Below, piece by piece: positions 1 to 8,444 of a stretch of DNA of 25,716 bases. The stretch comes from CBIFWW01 sp966186435. Lineage in GTDB: Bacteria; Pseudomonadota; Gammaproteobacteria; Enterobacterales; Enterobacteriaceae. How positions within the stretch are numbered: position 1 is the first letter of the stretch; each line of letters begins with the position of its first letter. A program made the position numbers and the translations under genes. The notes under the pieces were generated by a model. The model searched no databases and was not told where the DNA came from. It was given only the letters and a program-made list of their open reading frames with translations. The DNA is taken from positions 1 to 25,716 of the forward strand of contig CBIFWW010000035.1 in the NCBI GenBank assembly GCA_966186435.1, in the 5' to 3' direction.

Positions 1-29
1 AGAGTCAGGGGTAATTTTACCTTTTGCAT
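1..29 (-). CDS. yceD: yceD, 5' end only (23S rRNA accumulation protein YceD, DUF177)
   Basis: Read leftward from the ATG at 29–27, the first codons give M-Q-K-V-K-L-P-L-T, matching the known N-terminus of enterobacterial YceD. The rest lies outside the window. YceD is a small protein encoded just upstream of rpmF (ribosomal protein L32) and is linked to 23S rRNA accumulation. Its divergent position next to yceF is the normal arrangement. Identification rests on about nine residues plus gene order, so only the start is documented here. Confidence 0.8.
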
Positions 30-31
30 AG

Positions 32-67
32 GGCGCGCATATTAACTTTGTAACGAGTTAGAGTCAA
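32..67 (-). promoter_or_regulatory. sigma70 promoter of yceD(-rpmF)
   Basis: On the minus strand there is a -35 TTGACT (67–62), a 17-nt spacer and a -10 TAATAT (44–39). This is near consensus with ideal spacing. The expected transcription start, about 7 nt past the -10, falls near 32, only 2–4 nt before the yceD ATG at 29. The mRNA from this promoter would therefore be leaderless or nearly so. No Shine–Dalgarno sequence is visible before the ATG, which fits. Confidence 0.7.
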
Positions 68-169
68 AGAAAAAGGAGCTTCCGCTAGCCTTTTGCCAAT
101 TATTCGCACACATTTGCGGCCCACAGTTTAAAATGACCGGCACCGCTAATCCATCATTATAGAAAAAAT

Positions 170-751
170 ATGCTGCCTATTGTTCTTGCGTCCACCTCCC
201 CCTTCCGCCGCAGCCTGCTTGCTAAGCTCGGCCTGCCCTTTATCTGTGCTGCGCCGGAAGTGGATGAGACGCCTCTGGCCGATGAGTCAGCCCGCGAGCT
301 GGTGTCCCGGCTGGCCCAGGCTAAAGCCCAGGCGTTGCGCCATCAGTATCCGGCTCACCTTATTATCGGTAGCGACCAGGTCTGTGTGTTAAATAATAAG
401 ATCACCGGTAAGCCTCATAATGAAACCAATGCCTGCCGACAATTACATCAGGCTAGCGGCCAGGTGATAACTTTTTATACCGGGCTGGCGCTTTTGAATT
501 CACAAAATGGTCATTTACACACCGAATGTGAACCTTTTGATGTTTATTTCCGACAGTTGACCGATAAAGAAATTATTAATTATGTACGTAAAGAACGACC
601 ATTACAGTGTGCCGGGAGTTTCAAAAGTGAGGGGTTAGGCATCACGCTGTTCGACCGGCTTTCTGGCCGGGACCCTAACACCCTGGTAGGTTTGCCGCTG
701 ATTGCCCTGTGCGGCATGCTGCGCCACGAGGGATGCAACCCACTTAGTTAA
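170..751 (+). CDS. yceF: 7-methyl-GTP pyrophosphatase YceF (Maf family)
   Basis: This is a Maf-type nucleoside triphosphate pyrophosphatase of 193 residues (E. coli YceF has 194). In E. coli the enzyme hydrolyses m7GTP to m7GMP and pyrophosphate, cleaning modified nucleotides from the cytosolic pool. Visible family motifs are the N-terminal STSPFRR (residues 8–14), VDETP (31–35) and GSDQVCV (67–73), where D69 is the expected catalytic acid, followed by GKP. Alignment with YceF is close over the full length, including GSFKSEG and GRDPNTLVGLPL near the C-terminus. The gene is divergent from yceD and convergent with rluC, with a 32-nt gap. An upstream promoter is not clear. Confidence 0.95.
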   Translation: MLPIVLASTSPFRRSLLAKLGLPFICAAPEVDETPLADESARELVSRLAQAKAQALRHQYPAHLIIGSDQVCVLNNKITGKPHNETNACRQLHQASGQVITFYTGLALLNSQNGHLHTECEPFDVYFRQLTDKEIINYVRKERPLQCAGSFKSEGLGITLFDRLSGRDPNTLVGLPLIALCGMLRHEGCNPLS

Positions 752-783
752 CCATTAAAAAAACCGCAAAGAAGAGGTTGTCA

Positions 784-1743
784 TCAGGAAGGCTTACGCA
801 GCACTTTCAGACAGCGTTTAAGCTTGTCATCCATCGGGGCTTCTACCCGCATGCTTTCACCGGTGTTAGGGTGCTGAAAGCGCAGCGCCGCCGCATGGAG
901 GAACAGGCGGTTCAGGCCGGTTCCGGCTTCCATCAACTGGCGGTCAAACTCACGGTCACCATAACGGTCGTCGAAAGCAATCGGGTGCCCGGCATGGAGA
1001 GTATGCACGCGGATTTGGTGAGTACGGCCAGTAACCGGGCTACAACGCACCAGGGTGGCAAACTCGTAGCGCTCTTCAATCTTGAAGCGGGTTTCTGAAG
1101 GTTTGCCTTCACTGTTCACACGCACGATACGTTCACCGCTTTGCAGGATGTTTTTTAACAGTGGTGCCTGGATGGCTTTAACATGGGATTGCCATTGGCC
1201 ACGAACCAGGGCCAGATAATCCTTCTGCATGCCTTTTTCCCGCAATTGCTCATGGAGGGAACGCAGCGCCGAGCGCTTCTTCGCCACCAGTAAAACACCG
1301 GAAGTGTCCCGGTCCAGACGGTGTACCAGCTCAAGGAAACACGCTTCCGGGCGCAGCGCCCGCAGCCCTTCAATCACCCCGAAGCTTAGGCCGCTGCCAC
1401 CGTGCACGGCGGTGCCGGAGGGTTTGTTCAGCACCAGGATGTGATCATCTTCATACAGGATTACGTCATTCAGGGCGGCGACTTTTTGCAGGTGTGGAGA
1501 TACCGCATCTTCTTCACGCTCGGCAACACGCACCGGCGGAATACGCACCTCATCCCCGGCCTCTAACTTGTATTCTGGCTTAATCCGTTTCTTATTCACA
1601 CGGACTTCGCCTTTACGCAGGATGCGATAAATCATGCTTTTAGGCACACCCTTTAATTGGGTGCGTAAAAAGTTATCAATGCGTTGCCCCGCTTCATCGG
1701 CGGAAATAGCAACAATTCGTACTGATGGGGTCTCTGTTTTCAT
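784..1743 (-). CDS. rluC: 23S rRNA pseudouridine(955/2504/2580) synthase RluC
   Basis: The protein has 319 residues, the same length as E. coli RluC, and is nearly identical over most of its length. RluC isomerises uridines 955, 2504 and 2580 of 23S rRNA, at and near the peptidyl transferase centre. An N-terminal S4-like RNA-binding domain (about residues 20–70) precedes the RluA-type catalytic domain, whose signature HRLDRDTSG spans 141–149 with catalytic D144. The RTHQIRVH motif further on is also typical. The gene lies between yceF (convergent) and rne (divergent). Its own promoter is visible upstream. Confidence 0.97.
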   Translation of the reverse strand: MKTETPSVRIVAISADEAGQRIDNFLRTQLKGVPKSMIYRILRKGEVRVNKKRIKPEYKLEAGDEVRIPPVRVAEREEDAVSPHLQKVAALNDVILYEDDHILVLNKPSGTAVHGGSGLSFGVIEGLRALRPEACFLELVHRLDRDTSGVLLVAKKRSALRSLHEQLREKGMQKDYLALVRGQWQSHVKAIQAPLLKNILQSGERIVRVNSEGKPSETRFKIEERYEFATLVRCSPVTGRTHQIRVHTLHAGHPIAFDDRYGDREFDRQLMEAGTGLNRLFLHAAALRFQHPNTGESMRVEAPMDDKLKRCLKVLRKPS

Positions 1744-1794
1744 GGTTCGCGATTCTAATTATGACGCCGCGATAGCGCCACCTCTTTTTCTGTG

Positions 1795-1823
1795 CTTATA
1801 TTGAAGTTCATCGTTTTTATCAC
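1795..1823 (-). promoter_or_regulatory. candidate sigma70 promoter of rluC
   Basis: On the minus strand there is a -35 GTGATA (1823–1818), a 17-nt spacer and a -10 TATAAG (1800–1795). The -10 matches five of six consensus bases and the -35 four of six. It would give an rluC leader of about 45 nt. No competing promoter of similar quality was seen nearer the gene. Confidence 0.5.
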
Positions 1824-1915
1824 AGTAAAAACAGCCTTTTTGCGCGGAATTAAACCAGCGTGGGAAAGTCGGTTAAAAAACTGTGAGAAACCCGGTGATA
1901 TACGCAAAAGTCATC

Positions 1916-1945
1916 TTGCTATAACAAGCTTAGCAGTGGAATAAT
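1916..1945 (+). promoter_or_regulatory. main promoter of rne (p1-like)
   Basis: A -35 TTGCTA (1916–1921) is followed by an 18-nt spacer and an extended -10, TG at 1937–1938 then AATAAT at 1940–1945. The expected start near 1952 gives a leader of about 362 nt before the rne ATG at 2314. The main E. coli rne promoter produces a 361-nt leader, so position and sequence support each other. Confidence 0.75.
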
Positions 1946-1951
1946 GTTGCG

Positions 1952-2313
1952 GTTTTCCGTGTCCCGATCGGTTAACTATCGGATTCTACGGAATTACCTT
2001 TTTTGCTTGATAGTTCATCCACGCAGCAATGGCGTAAGACGTTATGGACTTTCAGGCATTTAGCGGGCTGCGGGTTGCAGCCTGGCCGGTAAATGGCATC
2101 TTCTCTGGCGAACAACCTCCCAGACAGGTCCTTTAATAAATGCGCTGTTTTTTCCGTTTGAAAAACAGGCAGCCGATACTTTGCGCCTCCATGCGAGCGA
2201 CAACCGTGAGGTTGACGGCTTTGCGAATAGTCACGTGGCCATCGGTTAAGATCCAGCCAGCTAAATTCTGCCCGCGGCTCTATCGCCAATGTAAGAATAA
2301 TGAGTAAGTTACG
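1952..2313 (+). promoter_or_regulatory. rne 5' untranslated leader with hp2-type autoregulatory hairpin
   Basis: This leader of about 360 nt holds several stem-loops. One is CCGAT (1964–1968) with ATCGG (1978–1982). The main one has an outer stem CATTTA (2057–2062) with TAAATG (2090–2095), an asymmetric internal loop, and an inner stem GGCTGC (2066–2071) with GCAGCC (2077–2082) closed by a GGGTT loop. In E. coli the rne leader, chiefly hairpin hp2, is bound by RNase E and lets the enzyme adjust its own mRNA decay. The matching architecture and length imply the same feedback here. With the rluC promoter this accounts for the 570-nt rluC–rne gap. Confidence 0.7.
1972..2289 (-). other. YceQ-like antisense ORF over the rne leader (doubtful gene)
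   Basis: A 105-codon open frame runs antisense to the rne leader, at the position of E. coli yceQ (about the same size). It begins M-A-I-E-P-R-A-E-F-S-W. I see no domain, signal peptide or convincing ribosome binding site. The underlying DNA is conserved because it encodes the rne leader RNA, which can preserve a frame without a protein being made. I list it because the frame persists outside E. coli, but I regard translation as unproven. Confidence 0.25.
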
Positions 2314-5300
2314 ATGAAAAGAATGTTAATAAACGCGACTCAGCAAGAAGAGTTGCGTGTTGCACTTGTAGATGGGCAACGCCTGTACGACCTGGATATT
2401 GAAAGCCCGGGCCACGAACAGAAAAAAGCAAACATCTATAAAGGTAAAATTACCCGCATTGAACCAAGCCTTGAAGCCGCATTTGTTGATTACGGTGCTG
2501 AGCGTCACGGCTTCCTGCCTCTCAAAGAAATCGCTCGCGAATACTTCCCGAATAACTACTCTTCTCACGGCCGCCCAAATATTAAAGATGTGCTGCGTGA
2601 AGGCCAGGAAGTCATCGTTCAGATCGATAAAGAAGAACGTGGTAACAAAGGCGCAGCGCTAACTACTTTTATCAGCCTGGCCGGTAGCTACCTGGTACTG
2701 ATGCCGAACAACCCGCGTGCGGGCGGTATCTCTCGCCGCATTGAAGGCGATGACCGTACCGAACTAAAAGAAGCGCTCTCCTCCCTACAAGTGCCAGATG
2801 GCATGGGGCTTATCGTGCGTACTGCTGGTGTGGGCAAATCTGCCGAAGCCCTGCAGTGGGACTTAAGCTTCCGCCTGAAGCACTGGGATGCCATTCTTAA
2901 AGCCGCTGAAAACCGCCCTGCACCCTTCCTGATTCACCAGGAAAGTAACGTAATTGTTCGTGCCTTCCGCGACTATCTGCGTCAGGACATTGGTGAAATC
3001 CTTATCGATAACGCCAAAGTGCTTGAGCTGGCTCGCCAGCACATTGCCGCCCTGGGCCGCCCGGATTTCAGCAGCAAAATCAAACTGTACACCGGTGAAA
3101 TCCCGCTGTTCAGCCATTACCAAATCGAATCTCAGATTGAATCTGCCTTCCAGCGTGAAGTGCGTCTGCCGTCCGGCGGTTCAATTGTTATCGACAGCAC
3201 CGAAGCGTTAACCGCTATCGATATTAACTCCGCCCGCGCAACCCGAGGTGGTGATATCGAAGAAACCGCGTTTAACACTAACCTGGAGGCCGCCGACGAA
3301 ATCGCTCGCCAGCTGCGTCTGCGTGACCTGGGTGGCCTGATTGTTATCGACTTTATCGATATGACGCCGGTTCGCCACCAGCGCGCGGTTGAAAACCGCC
3401 TGCGTGAAGCCGTCCGTCAAGACCGCGCCCGTATCCAGATCAGCCATATCTCGCGCTTTGGCTTGCTGGAGATGTCCCGTCAGCGTCTTAGCCCGTCCCT
3501 GGGTGAATCAAGCCACCATGTGTGCCCGCGCTGTAGCGGTACCGGGACCGTGCGTGATAACGAATCCCTGTCCCTTTCCATTCTGCGTCTGATTGAAGAA
3601 GAAGCGCTGAAGGAAAACACCAAAGAAGTGCACGCCATTGTGCCGGTGCCTATTGCGTCTTACCTGCTGAACGAAAAACGTGATGCGGTTAATGCGATTG
3701 AAACCCGCCAGGGCGGTGTGCGCTGTGTGATCGTGCCTAACGATCAAATGGAAACGCCACACTACAACGTCCTGCGCGTGCGCAAGGGCGAAGAGATTAA
3801 CACCCTCAGCTACCTGCTGCCGAAGCTGCATGAAGAAGCCAGCGCGATGGAAGTGGATGACGAGCCGGTTGAACGCAAACGTCGTGAAGAGCCAGCCCTG
3901 GCTGCCTTTGTGATGCCTGATGCACCGCCTGCGCCAGTGGCTGAAGAATCCAAGCCTGCCGTAGCGAAAGCTGCGGTTGCCACTGCTGAAGTTGGCCCAG
4001 GTTGGTTCAGCCGCCTGCTGTCTGGTTTGAAGAAACTGTTTGCCGGTGAGCCTGAGCAGCCAGCAAAAGTAGAAGAAGCGGTGGTGGCTAAGTCTGAAGA
4101 GAGTAAGCCGCAGGACCGCCGCAATAACCGCCGCCAGGGTAATAACAACCGTCGTGACCGTAATGGCCGTGATAACCGTGACCGCAATGACCGCGCTCCG
4201 CGTTCTGACCGTAACGAGCGCAGTGATCACAACGATCGTTCCGATCGCGGCGAGCGTAGCGACCGTAATGAAGGCCGCGAGAACCGCGATGATAATCGCC
4301 GTAACCGCCGCCAGTCTCAGCAGCAAGTTCAGGAGCAGCCGCGCCAGCAGGATATTATCGAAGATCATGATAAATCCCGTGACCAGCAGCCAAAGCGCGA
4401 TCGTAACCGTCGCCGTAATGATGACAAGCGCCAGGCTCAGCAGGAAGTTAAAGCCCTACAGGGTGGTGATGCCATCAATGCACTGAACAATGCGGTTGAT
4501 GCCGAGGAAGAACGCGTGCAGACCATGCCACGCCGCAAACCACGTCAACTGAATCAAAAAGTGCGTTACGAAGACAATTCCACTATTGCCGGTGGTTCCG
4601 AAGCGGCAGCGGTTGAAACGGTTAAAGCCGATGCATTACCTATTGCGCTGCCAGCACCGGTTGAAACCGCTCAAGCGGAAGACCACAACGAAGGCCGTAG
4701 TGACAACGCCGGTATGCCACGCCGCAGCCGTCGCTCTCCGCGCCATCTGCGTGTGAGCGGTCAACGTCGTCGTCGCTACCGTGACGAGCGTTACCCGTCT
4801 TCCTCCCCAATGCCGCTGACCGTAGCCTGTGCATCACCTGAAATGGCCTCCGGTAAAGTATGGGTTAGCTACCCGGTTGCTCGCAGCCAGCAGGAAGTAT
4901 TTGTGGCGGTAGAGGAAGAAGCACCAATGGTGGAAGCCGTTGAATCCAACGCGCCGCCGCTGATCACTGCTGAAGAGTCTAATGAGCCGCCAATGCTGGC
5001 AAACGGTGTGGTTGCCCCACGCATCGGCCAGGCACCTGCTCCGGTAGTGGTTACTCCGCCAGTTGACACCGCAGAGGTTGAAACTGCGCCGGTTGAAACC
5101 ACCCATCCGGAAGTGATTGCCACCCCGGTAGCCGAACAGCCACAGATGATTGCCGCCGCGGATGAAGCTATTGCCGAAACTGTGGCCCAAGCCGCCGTGG
5201 AAGCCGAGCCAGTGGTTGAGGCAGCGCCGGTTGTCGAAGCACCTGAGGTTGCCGCGCCAGTGGTTCAAGAGCCAGTGGCTGAAGAGCCGGTTGTTGAAGC

Positions 5301-5685
5301 ACCTGCCGTGGAAACGCCGGTAGCTGAAATACCTGCTGTTGAGACTTCAAAAGTTGAGACACCCGTTGTTGAGGCACCAAAAGTTGCCTCAGCGGAAGCG
5401 GCGGTCCCTACTGCCCCAGTAGCCGCGGCGGAAGTGGAAGCGCCTGCGGTAGCCCCGGTGCCAAAAGCAGCGGAGCCGGTTGCTGCGGTTGAAGCCACCA
5501 GCGTGAAAGCCGTGAAAGTTGCCAGTGCACCCATGACCCGCGCCCCGGCACCGGATTATGTTGCCGAAGCACCGCGCCACAGTGACTGGGTACGCCCTGC
5601 CTTCAATTATGACGGTAAAGGCGGCGCCGGTGGCCATAGCGCAACCCACGCAGCCACTGCACCGGCTACCAAACCACAGCAGTAA
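2314..5685 (+). CDS. rne: ribonuclease E (RNA degradosome scaffold)
   Basis: This essential endoribonuclease initiates mRNA decay and processes rRNA and tRNA precursors. It has 1123 residues against 1061 in E. coli. The N-terminal catalytic half is almost invariant: an S1 RNA-binding domain (about 35–125), catalytic D303 (in TAIDINS) and D346 (in IVIDFIDM), and the zinc-link CPRC with C404 and C407, all at E. coli numbering. The C-terminal half is disordered. It carries an amphipathic membrane-targeting helix (segment A, about 560–580), a first arginine-rich RNA-binding region (about 600–670), a second one (about 802–827), a long P/V/E/A repeat linker (about 866–1070) and the conserved PNPase-binding end (about 1072–1123). 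The RhlB and enolase sites should lie between the arginine-rich regions and the linker. The extra length falls mainly in the repeat linker. Confidence 0.98.
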   Translation: MKRMLINATQQEELRVALVDGQRLYDLDIESPGHEQKKANIYKGKITRIEPSLEAAFVDYGAERHGFLPLKEIAREYFPNNYSSHGRPNIKDVLREGQEVIVQIDKEERGNKGAALTTFISLAGSYLVLMPNNPRAGGISRRIEGDDRTELKEALSSLQVPDGMGLIVRTAGVGKSAEALQWDLSFRLKHWDAILKAAENRPAPFLIHQESNVIVRAFRDYLRQDIGEILIDNAKVLELARQHIAALGRPDFSSKIKLYTGEIPLFSHYQIESQIESAFQREVRLPSGGSIVIDSTEALTAIDINSARATRGGDIEETAFNTNLEAADEIARQLRLRDLGGLIVIDFIDMTPVRHQRAVENRLREAVRQDRARIQISHISRFGLLEMSRQRLSPSLGESSHHVCPRCSGTGTVRDNESLSLSILRLIEEEALKENTKEVHAIVPVPIASYLLNEKRDAVNAIETRQGGVRCVIVPNDQMETPHYNVLRVRKGEEINTLSYLLPKLHEEASAMEVDDEPVERKRREEPALAAFVMPDAPPAPVAEESKPAVAKAAVATAEVGPGWFSRLLSGLKKLFAGEPEQPAKVEEAVVAKSEESKPQDRRNNRRQGNNNRRDRNGRDNRDRNDRAPRSDRNERSDHNDRSDRGERSDRNEGRENRDDNRRNRRQSQQQVQEQPRQQDIIEDHDKSRDQQPKRDRNRRRNDDKRQAQQEVKALQGGDAINALNNAVDAEEERVQTMPRRKPRQLNQKVRYEDNSTIAGGSEAAAVETVKADALPIALPAPVETAQAEDHNEGRSDNAGMPRRSRRSPRHLRVSGQRRRRYRDERYPSSSPMPLTVACASPEMASGKVWVSYPVARSQQEVFVAVEEEAPMVEAVESNAPPLITAEESNEPPMLANGVVAPRIGQAPAPVVVTPPVDTAEVETAPVETTHPEVIATPVAEQPQMIAAADEAIAETVAQAAVEAEPVVEAAPVVEAPEVAAPVVQEPVAEEPVVEAPAVETPVAEIPAVETSKVETPVVEAPKVASAEAAVPTAPVAAAEVEAPAVAPVPKAAEPVAAVEATSVKAVKVASAPMTRAPAPDYVAEAPRHSDWVRPAFNYDGKGGAGGHSATHAATAPATKPQQ

Positions 5686-5703
5686 TACCTCACGTCATGA
5701 AAA

Positions 5704-5728
5704 GGCCAGCTAATGCTGGCCTCTTTTA
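5704..5728 (+). terminator. rne terminator
   Basis: A perfect 7-bp stem GGCCAGC (5704–5710) and GCTGGCC (5715–5721) with a TAAT loop is followed by a T-rich stretch, 19 nt after the rne stop. It is a standard intrinsic terminator. Confidence 0.85.
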
Positions 5729-5754
5729 TATCTGCATTCCTTTATATTCAGGCG

Positions 5755-5783
5755 AAAAAAACCCGCTCCGGGGTGGAAGCGGG
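5755..5783 (-). terminator. terminator of the flgB–L transcript
   Basis: Read leftward, CCCGC (5783–5779) pairs with GCGGG (5766–5762), and the stem extends inward by TCC/GGA around a single bulge. Seven T residues follow. It lies about 30 nt past the flgL stop, back to back with the rne terminator. Confidence 0.8.
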
Positions 5784-5814
5784 CTGGAATAATCAAACTT
5801 TATTGTAATGATTA

Positions 5815-6780
5815 TTATTGGTTTAGCTGGAACAACGACATGCCCTGCATATCACTAAAGGTCTTATAGGCAGCCTGCAGGCCCGCCTGCTGCATGGTGT
5901 AGGCTGAAATGGCTGAGTTCCAGTCCACATCTATCAGGTCACTCATCTGCTGAGTCTGGATCATCGCCCGCTCATCGCTTTGGCTATCCAACTTGTCCAG
6001 TTCGCTCAACTGGGTGCCTAATTCCGCACGTACCGAAAGCACATTGTTCAGGGAGTTGGTAAGCCCACGGCTGGTAGCATCGATTTTTGCCTGCTGTACC
6101 GCTTTGGTGGCGTCGTCGGCCCCGTCCAGCGGCACCCGCAGCGAGGTAATAGCCTGATTAAGTATGGCAAACATATCCCCGCTGCCAGTGCCACCGCCAG
6201 GCTCTTTTACCGGGTTAACAGGTAAGGACTGAAATACTTGGCTCCCGGTATGGCCAATCACCATAGTACGGGCGCTGTCCACCTGCTGGGTAATGGCTTC
6301 AGTCCCCCCGCCGTAGTTCACTTTACCTGTGCCATCGGTGGTGAACGGCTGGCTGTTGGTCTTGTAGCCAGCAAAAACATAGTTACCATTGCCATCGGTA
6401 CTGTTCGCCAGGTTGAGTAACTGATCGCGGATACCTTCTAACTGGGTTGCCAGAGAATCGCGATCGTTATCACTTAACGTGGCATTGCTAATCCCCACCA
6501 CCGTAGTCTGGGCGCTCTGAATCGCTGTGGTCACCCGTGACAAAATGATCTCTTCAATGGATGATTTCTGGGTGGCAAAGCTGCGGGCGGTGGTGTACTG
6601 GCTGTTTTGCGCCTGGGCCTGGGACAGTACCACTGCCTGGGAGGCGGCCACCGGGTCCTCCGATGGCCGGTTCACCCGTTTGCCGCTGGAGAGCTGCTCC
6701 CCCAGGCTGAGCCATTTGCTTTGGGAGTCAGTAACCCCGCGCATGTTTTGCTCATACATCATTTGGGTGCTGATACGCAT
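5815..6780 (-). CDS. flgL: flagellar hook–filament junction protein 2 (FlgL, HAP3)
   Basis: FlgL (321 residues, E. coli 317) forms the second junction ring between hook and filament. It is exported by the flagellar type III apparatus with the help of FlgN. The N-terminus M-R-I-S-T-Q-M-M-Y and the following residues with GKRVNRPSEDP are the typical flagellin-like D0/D1 coiled-coil region, matched by a C-terminal helical region ending in MSLFQLNQ. The ATG overlaps the flgK stop by 1 nt (TAATG), and its Shine–Dalgarno GAGGAG lies inside the last flgK codons, so translation is probably coupled. It is the last gene of the operon. Confidence 0.96.
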   Translation of the reverse strand: MRISTQMMYEQNMRGVTDSQSKWLSLGEQLSSGKRVNRPSEDPVAASQAVVLSQAQAQNSQYTTARSFATQKSSIEEIILSRVTTAIQSAQTTVVGISNATLSDNDRDSLATQLEGIRDQLLNLANSTDGNGNYVFAGYKTNSQPFTTDGTGKVNYGGGTEAITQQVDSARTMVIGHTGSQVFQSLPVNPVKEPGGGTGSGDMFAILNQAITSLRVPLDGADDATKAVQQAKIDATSRGLTNSLNNVLSVRAELGTQLSELDKLDSQSDERAMIQTQQMSDLIDVDWNSAISAYTMQQAGLQAAYKTFSDMQGMSLFQLNQ

Positions 6781-8444
6781 TAACCGGCTCCTCGGATAGA
6801 CAATAAGGCATCAAACAGGCTCGATGCGGTTTGCAGTACCTGGGCGTTAGCCATGTAGTACTGCTGATAACGTTGCAGGTTGCCGTACTCTTCATCCAGG
6901 TTAACCCCCGACACCGACTGCTGCTGATTACTTAGCTGGGTCACCACGTTAGCCTGAGTGGTACTGGTGGTTTTCAGGTTGCTGGTTTTATTACCTACAT
7001 CAGCCACCAGACTGGCATAGGTATCATTAAAGCTTTTGTTGCCGCCCACGGTGGGTGCCGTTTGCAAACTCAGTAAGGCCTGGGCGTTGCGATTATCGCT
7101 CTCCCCTGCCCCTGCAGCCCCCGCTAGCGCCAGCTCAGCGGGATCGGTAATCAACACTCCCATCCCCGCTACCGCATTCACCACTGGCTTTACCAGGAAG
7201 CTATCCCCGTTATTCGGGCTGCCGTTGACGGCAATGGTCAGGCCTTCGAAGGAGAGGGTTGGCGGCGTTACGCTGGTGTCCTGGGTGATGCCGGATACCG
7301 TGGTCCCCGCAGGCTGGCGGGTAACCGTCCAGTTGCCGCTGTCATAACTCATGCTGTAGTTGGTGGCCTGCACGGCGGCGCCATTGGTAAGGGTGGCGCT
7401 AATACTCCCGCTACCGGTGTTGCGGCCATTTGGCGTGGTATAGGGTACGCCCACGCTAAACACTGGCTTCCCTTCATCCCCGTTCAAATCAAACCCTTCA
7501 CCATGGACTTTGTTTACCGCCGCAGTAAAGGCCACCGCCAACTGACCCAGTTGGTTACGAACGCTATCCAAATCCTGGCTACGGGAGGCTAACACGCCAC
7601 CCAGAGTGCCACTGGTGATAAGCTTCTCCGGAATTTCCACATTCCCGGCCTGCTGATCGACATAGGCCACGGTGGTGCGCGATGGGTCGGCCTTGGAGGG
7701 CACCGCCGCCAGCTCGGTAGAGCGGCTACCCTGCACCAGCGGCATCCCATTCGCCATGGAAATGTTTAGCGTGTTGCCATCCTGAACACTCACCTGCACC
7801 CCCACTACCTGATTCAGTTGGTTGATTAACTGATCGCGCTGATCCAGCAGATTGTTAGGTAATGCACCGCCACCAATGGCGGTCATCTTGGCAATTTGCT
7901 GGTTAAGGTTGGCAATTTGCGCGGTATAGGTGTTGATTTGCGACACACTGGACGCCACGGTGCCGTTGACCTGTTTGTCCATATTCTGCAAATACTGGTC
8001 GGTTACCTTAAACTGATTAGCCAGCCCGGCGGCCTGGCCGAGAAAGGCCTGGCGTGCTGCCGCATCACCGGCATTACTGGCAAGCGTGGTTACTGAGGCG
8101 AAGAAGCCTTGCAGCGCAGTCGAAATACTGCTGGTGCTGCTGGAGAGCAAATTGTCCACTTGAGCGATTTGCTGATAGCGGCTGGTGAGGCCAGTGCTCT
8201 GGTTCTGAGCATCACGCAATTGGTTGGTGATAAAGGCATCATATTCACGGCGGATGCCGCTGACGGTCACCCCATTGCCCACCCAGTTACCATTACTCAG
8301 CGTGCTGCTCGCCTGGTCTAATACCGTGGTCTGGCGGGAATAGCCGGCCACATTGTAATTCGAGATATTATTACTGGTGGTGCTGAGCGCATTTTGAGCG
8401 GCACTCAGGCCGCTCATGGCGCTGTTAATTAGGCTGTTGGACAT
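6780..8444 (-). CDS. flgK: flagellar hook–filament junction protein 1 (FlgK, HAP1)
   Basis: FlgK (554 residues, E. coli 547) is the hook-associated protein next to the hook tip, exported late with FlgN as chaperone. The N-terminus has the flagellar rod/hook signature (SNNISNYNVAGYSRQ, residues 24–38), and the C-terminal LDEEYGNLQRYQQYYMANA belongs to the D0 helix pair. The middle (about 180–450) is the variable exposed part. The start is the ATG at 8444 with a GAGGG-type ribosome binding site upstream. A sigma28 promoter and a 93-nt gap separate it from flgJ, so flgKL can be transcribed as a late class unit in addition to readthrough from flgB. Confidence 0.97.
   Translation of the reverse strand: MSNSLINSAMSGLSAAQNALSTTSNNISNYNVAGYSRQTTVLDQASSTLSNGNWVGNGVTVSGIRREYDAFITNQLRDAQNQSTGLTSRYQQIAQVDNLLSSSTSSISTALQGFFASVTTLASNAGDAAARQAFLGQAAGLANQFKVTDQYLQNMDKQVNGTVASSVSQINTYTAQIANLNQQIAKMTAIGGGALPNNLLDQRDQLINQLNQVVGVQVSVQDGNTLNISMANGMPLVQGSRSTELAAVPSKADPSRTTVAYVDQQAGNVEIPEKLITSGTLGGVLASRSQDLDSVRNQLGQLAVAFTAAVNKVHGEGFDLNGDEGKPVFSVGVPYTTPNGRNTGSGSISATLTNGAAVQATNYSMSYDSGNWTVTRQPAGTTVSGITQDTSVTPPTLSFEGLTIAVNGSPNNGDSFLVKPVVNAVAGMGVLITDPAELALAGAAGAGESDNRNAQALLSLQTAPTVGGNKSFNDTYASLVADVGNKTSNLKTTSTTQANVVTQLSNQQQSVSGVNLDEEYGNLQRYQQYYMANAQVLQTASSLFDALLSIRGAG

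Noticed and set aside
752..783. Possible shared terminator between yceF and rluC
   Set aside because: Only a four-base AACC/GGTT pairing before a T run can be formed. Too weak to call.
778..1098. 106-codon rightward frame over the end of rluC
   Set aside because: Antisense shadow of a conserved gene, lacking a ribosome site.
3508..4368. Long (286-codon) hydrophobic frame antisense to rne
   Set aside because: It mirrors the arginine- and acid-rich low-complexity coding of RNase E. The strong codon bias of rne removes stops on the other strand. No ribosome site or homology is evident.
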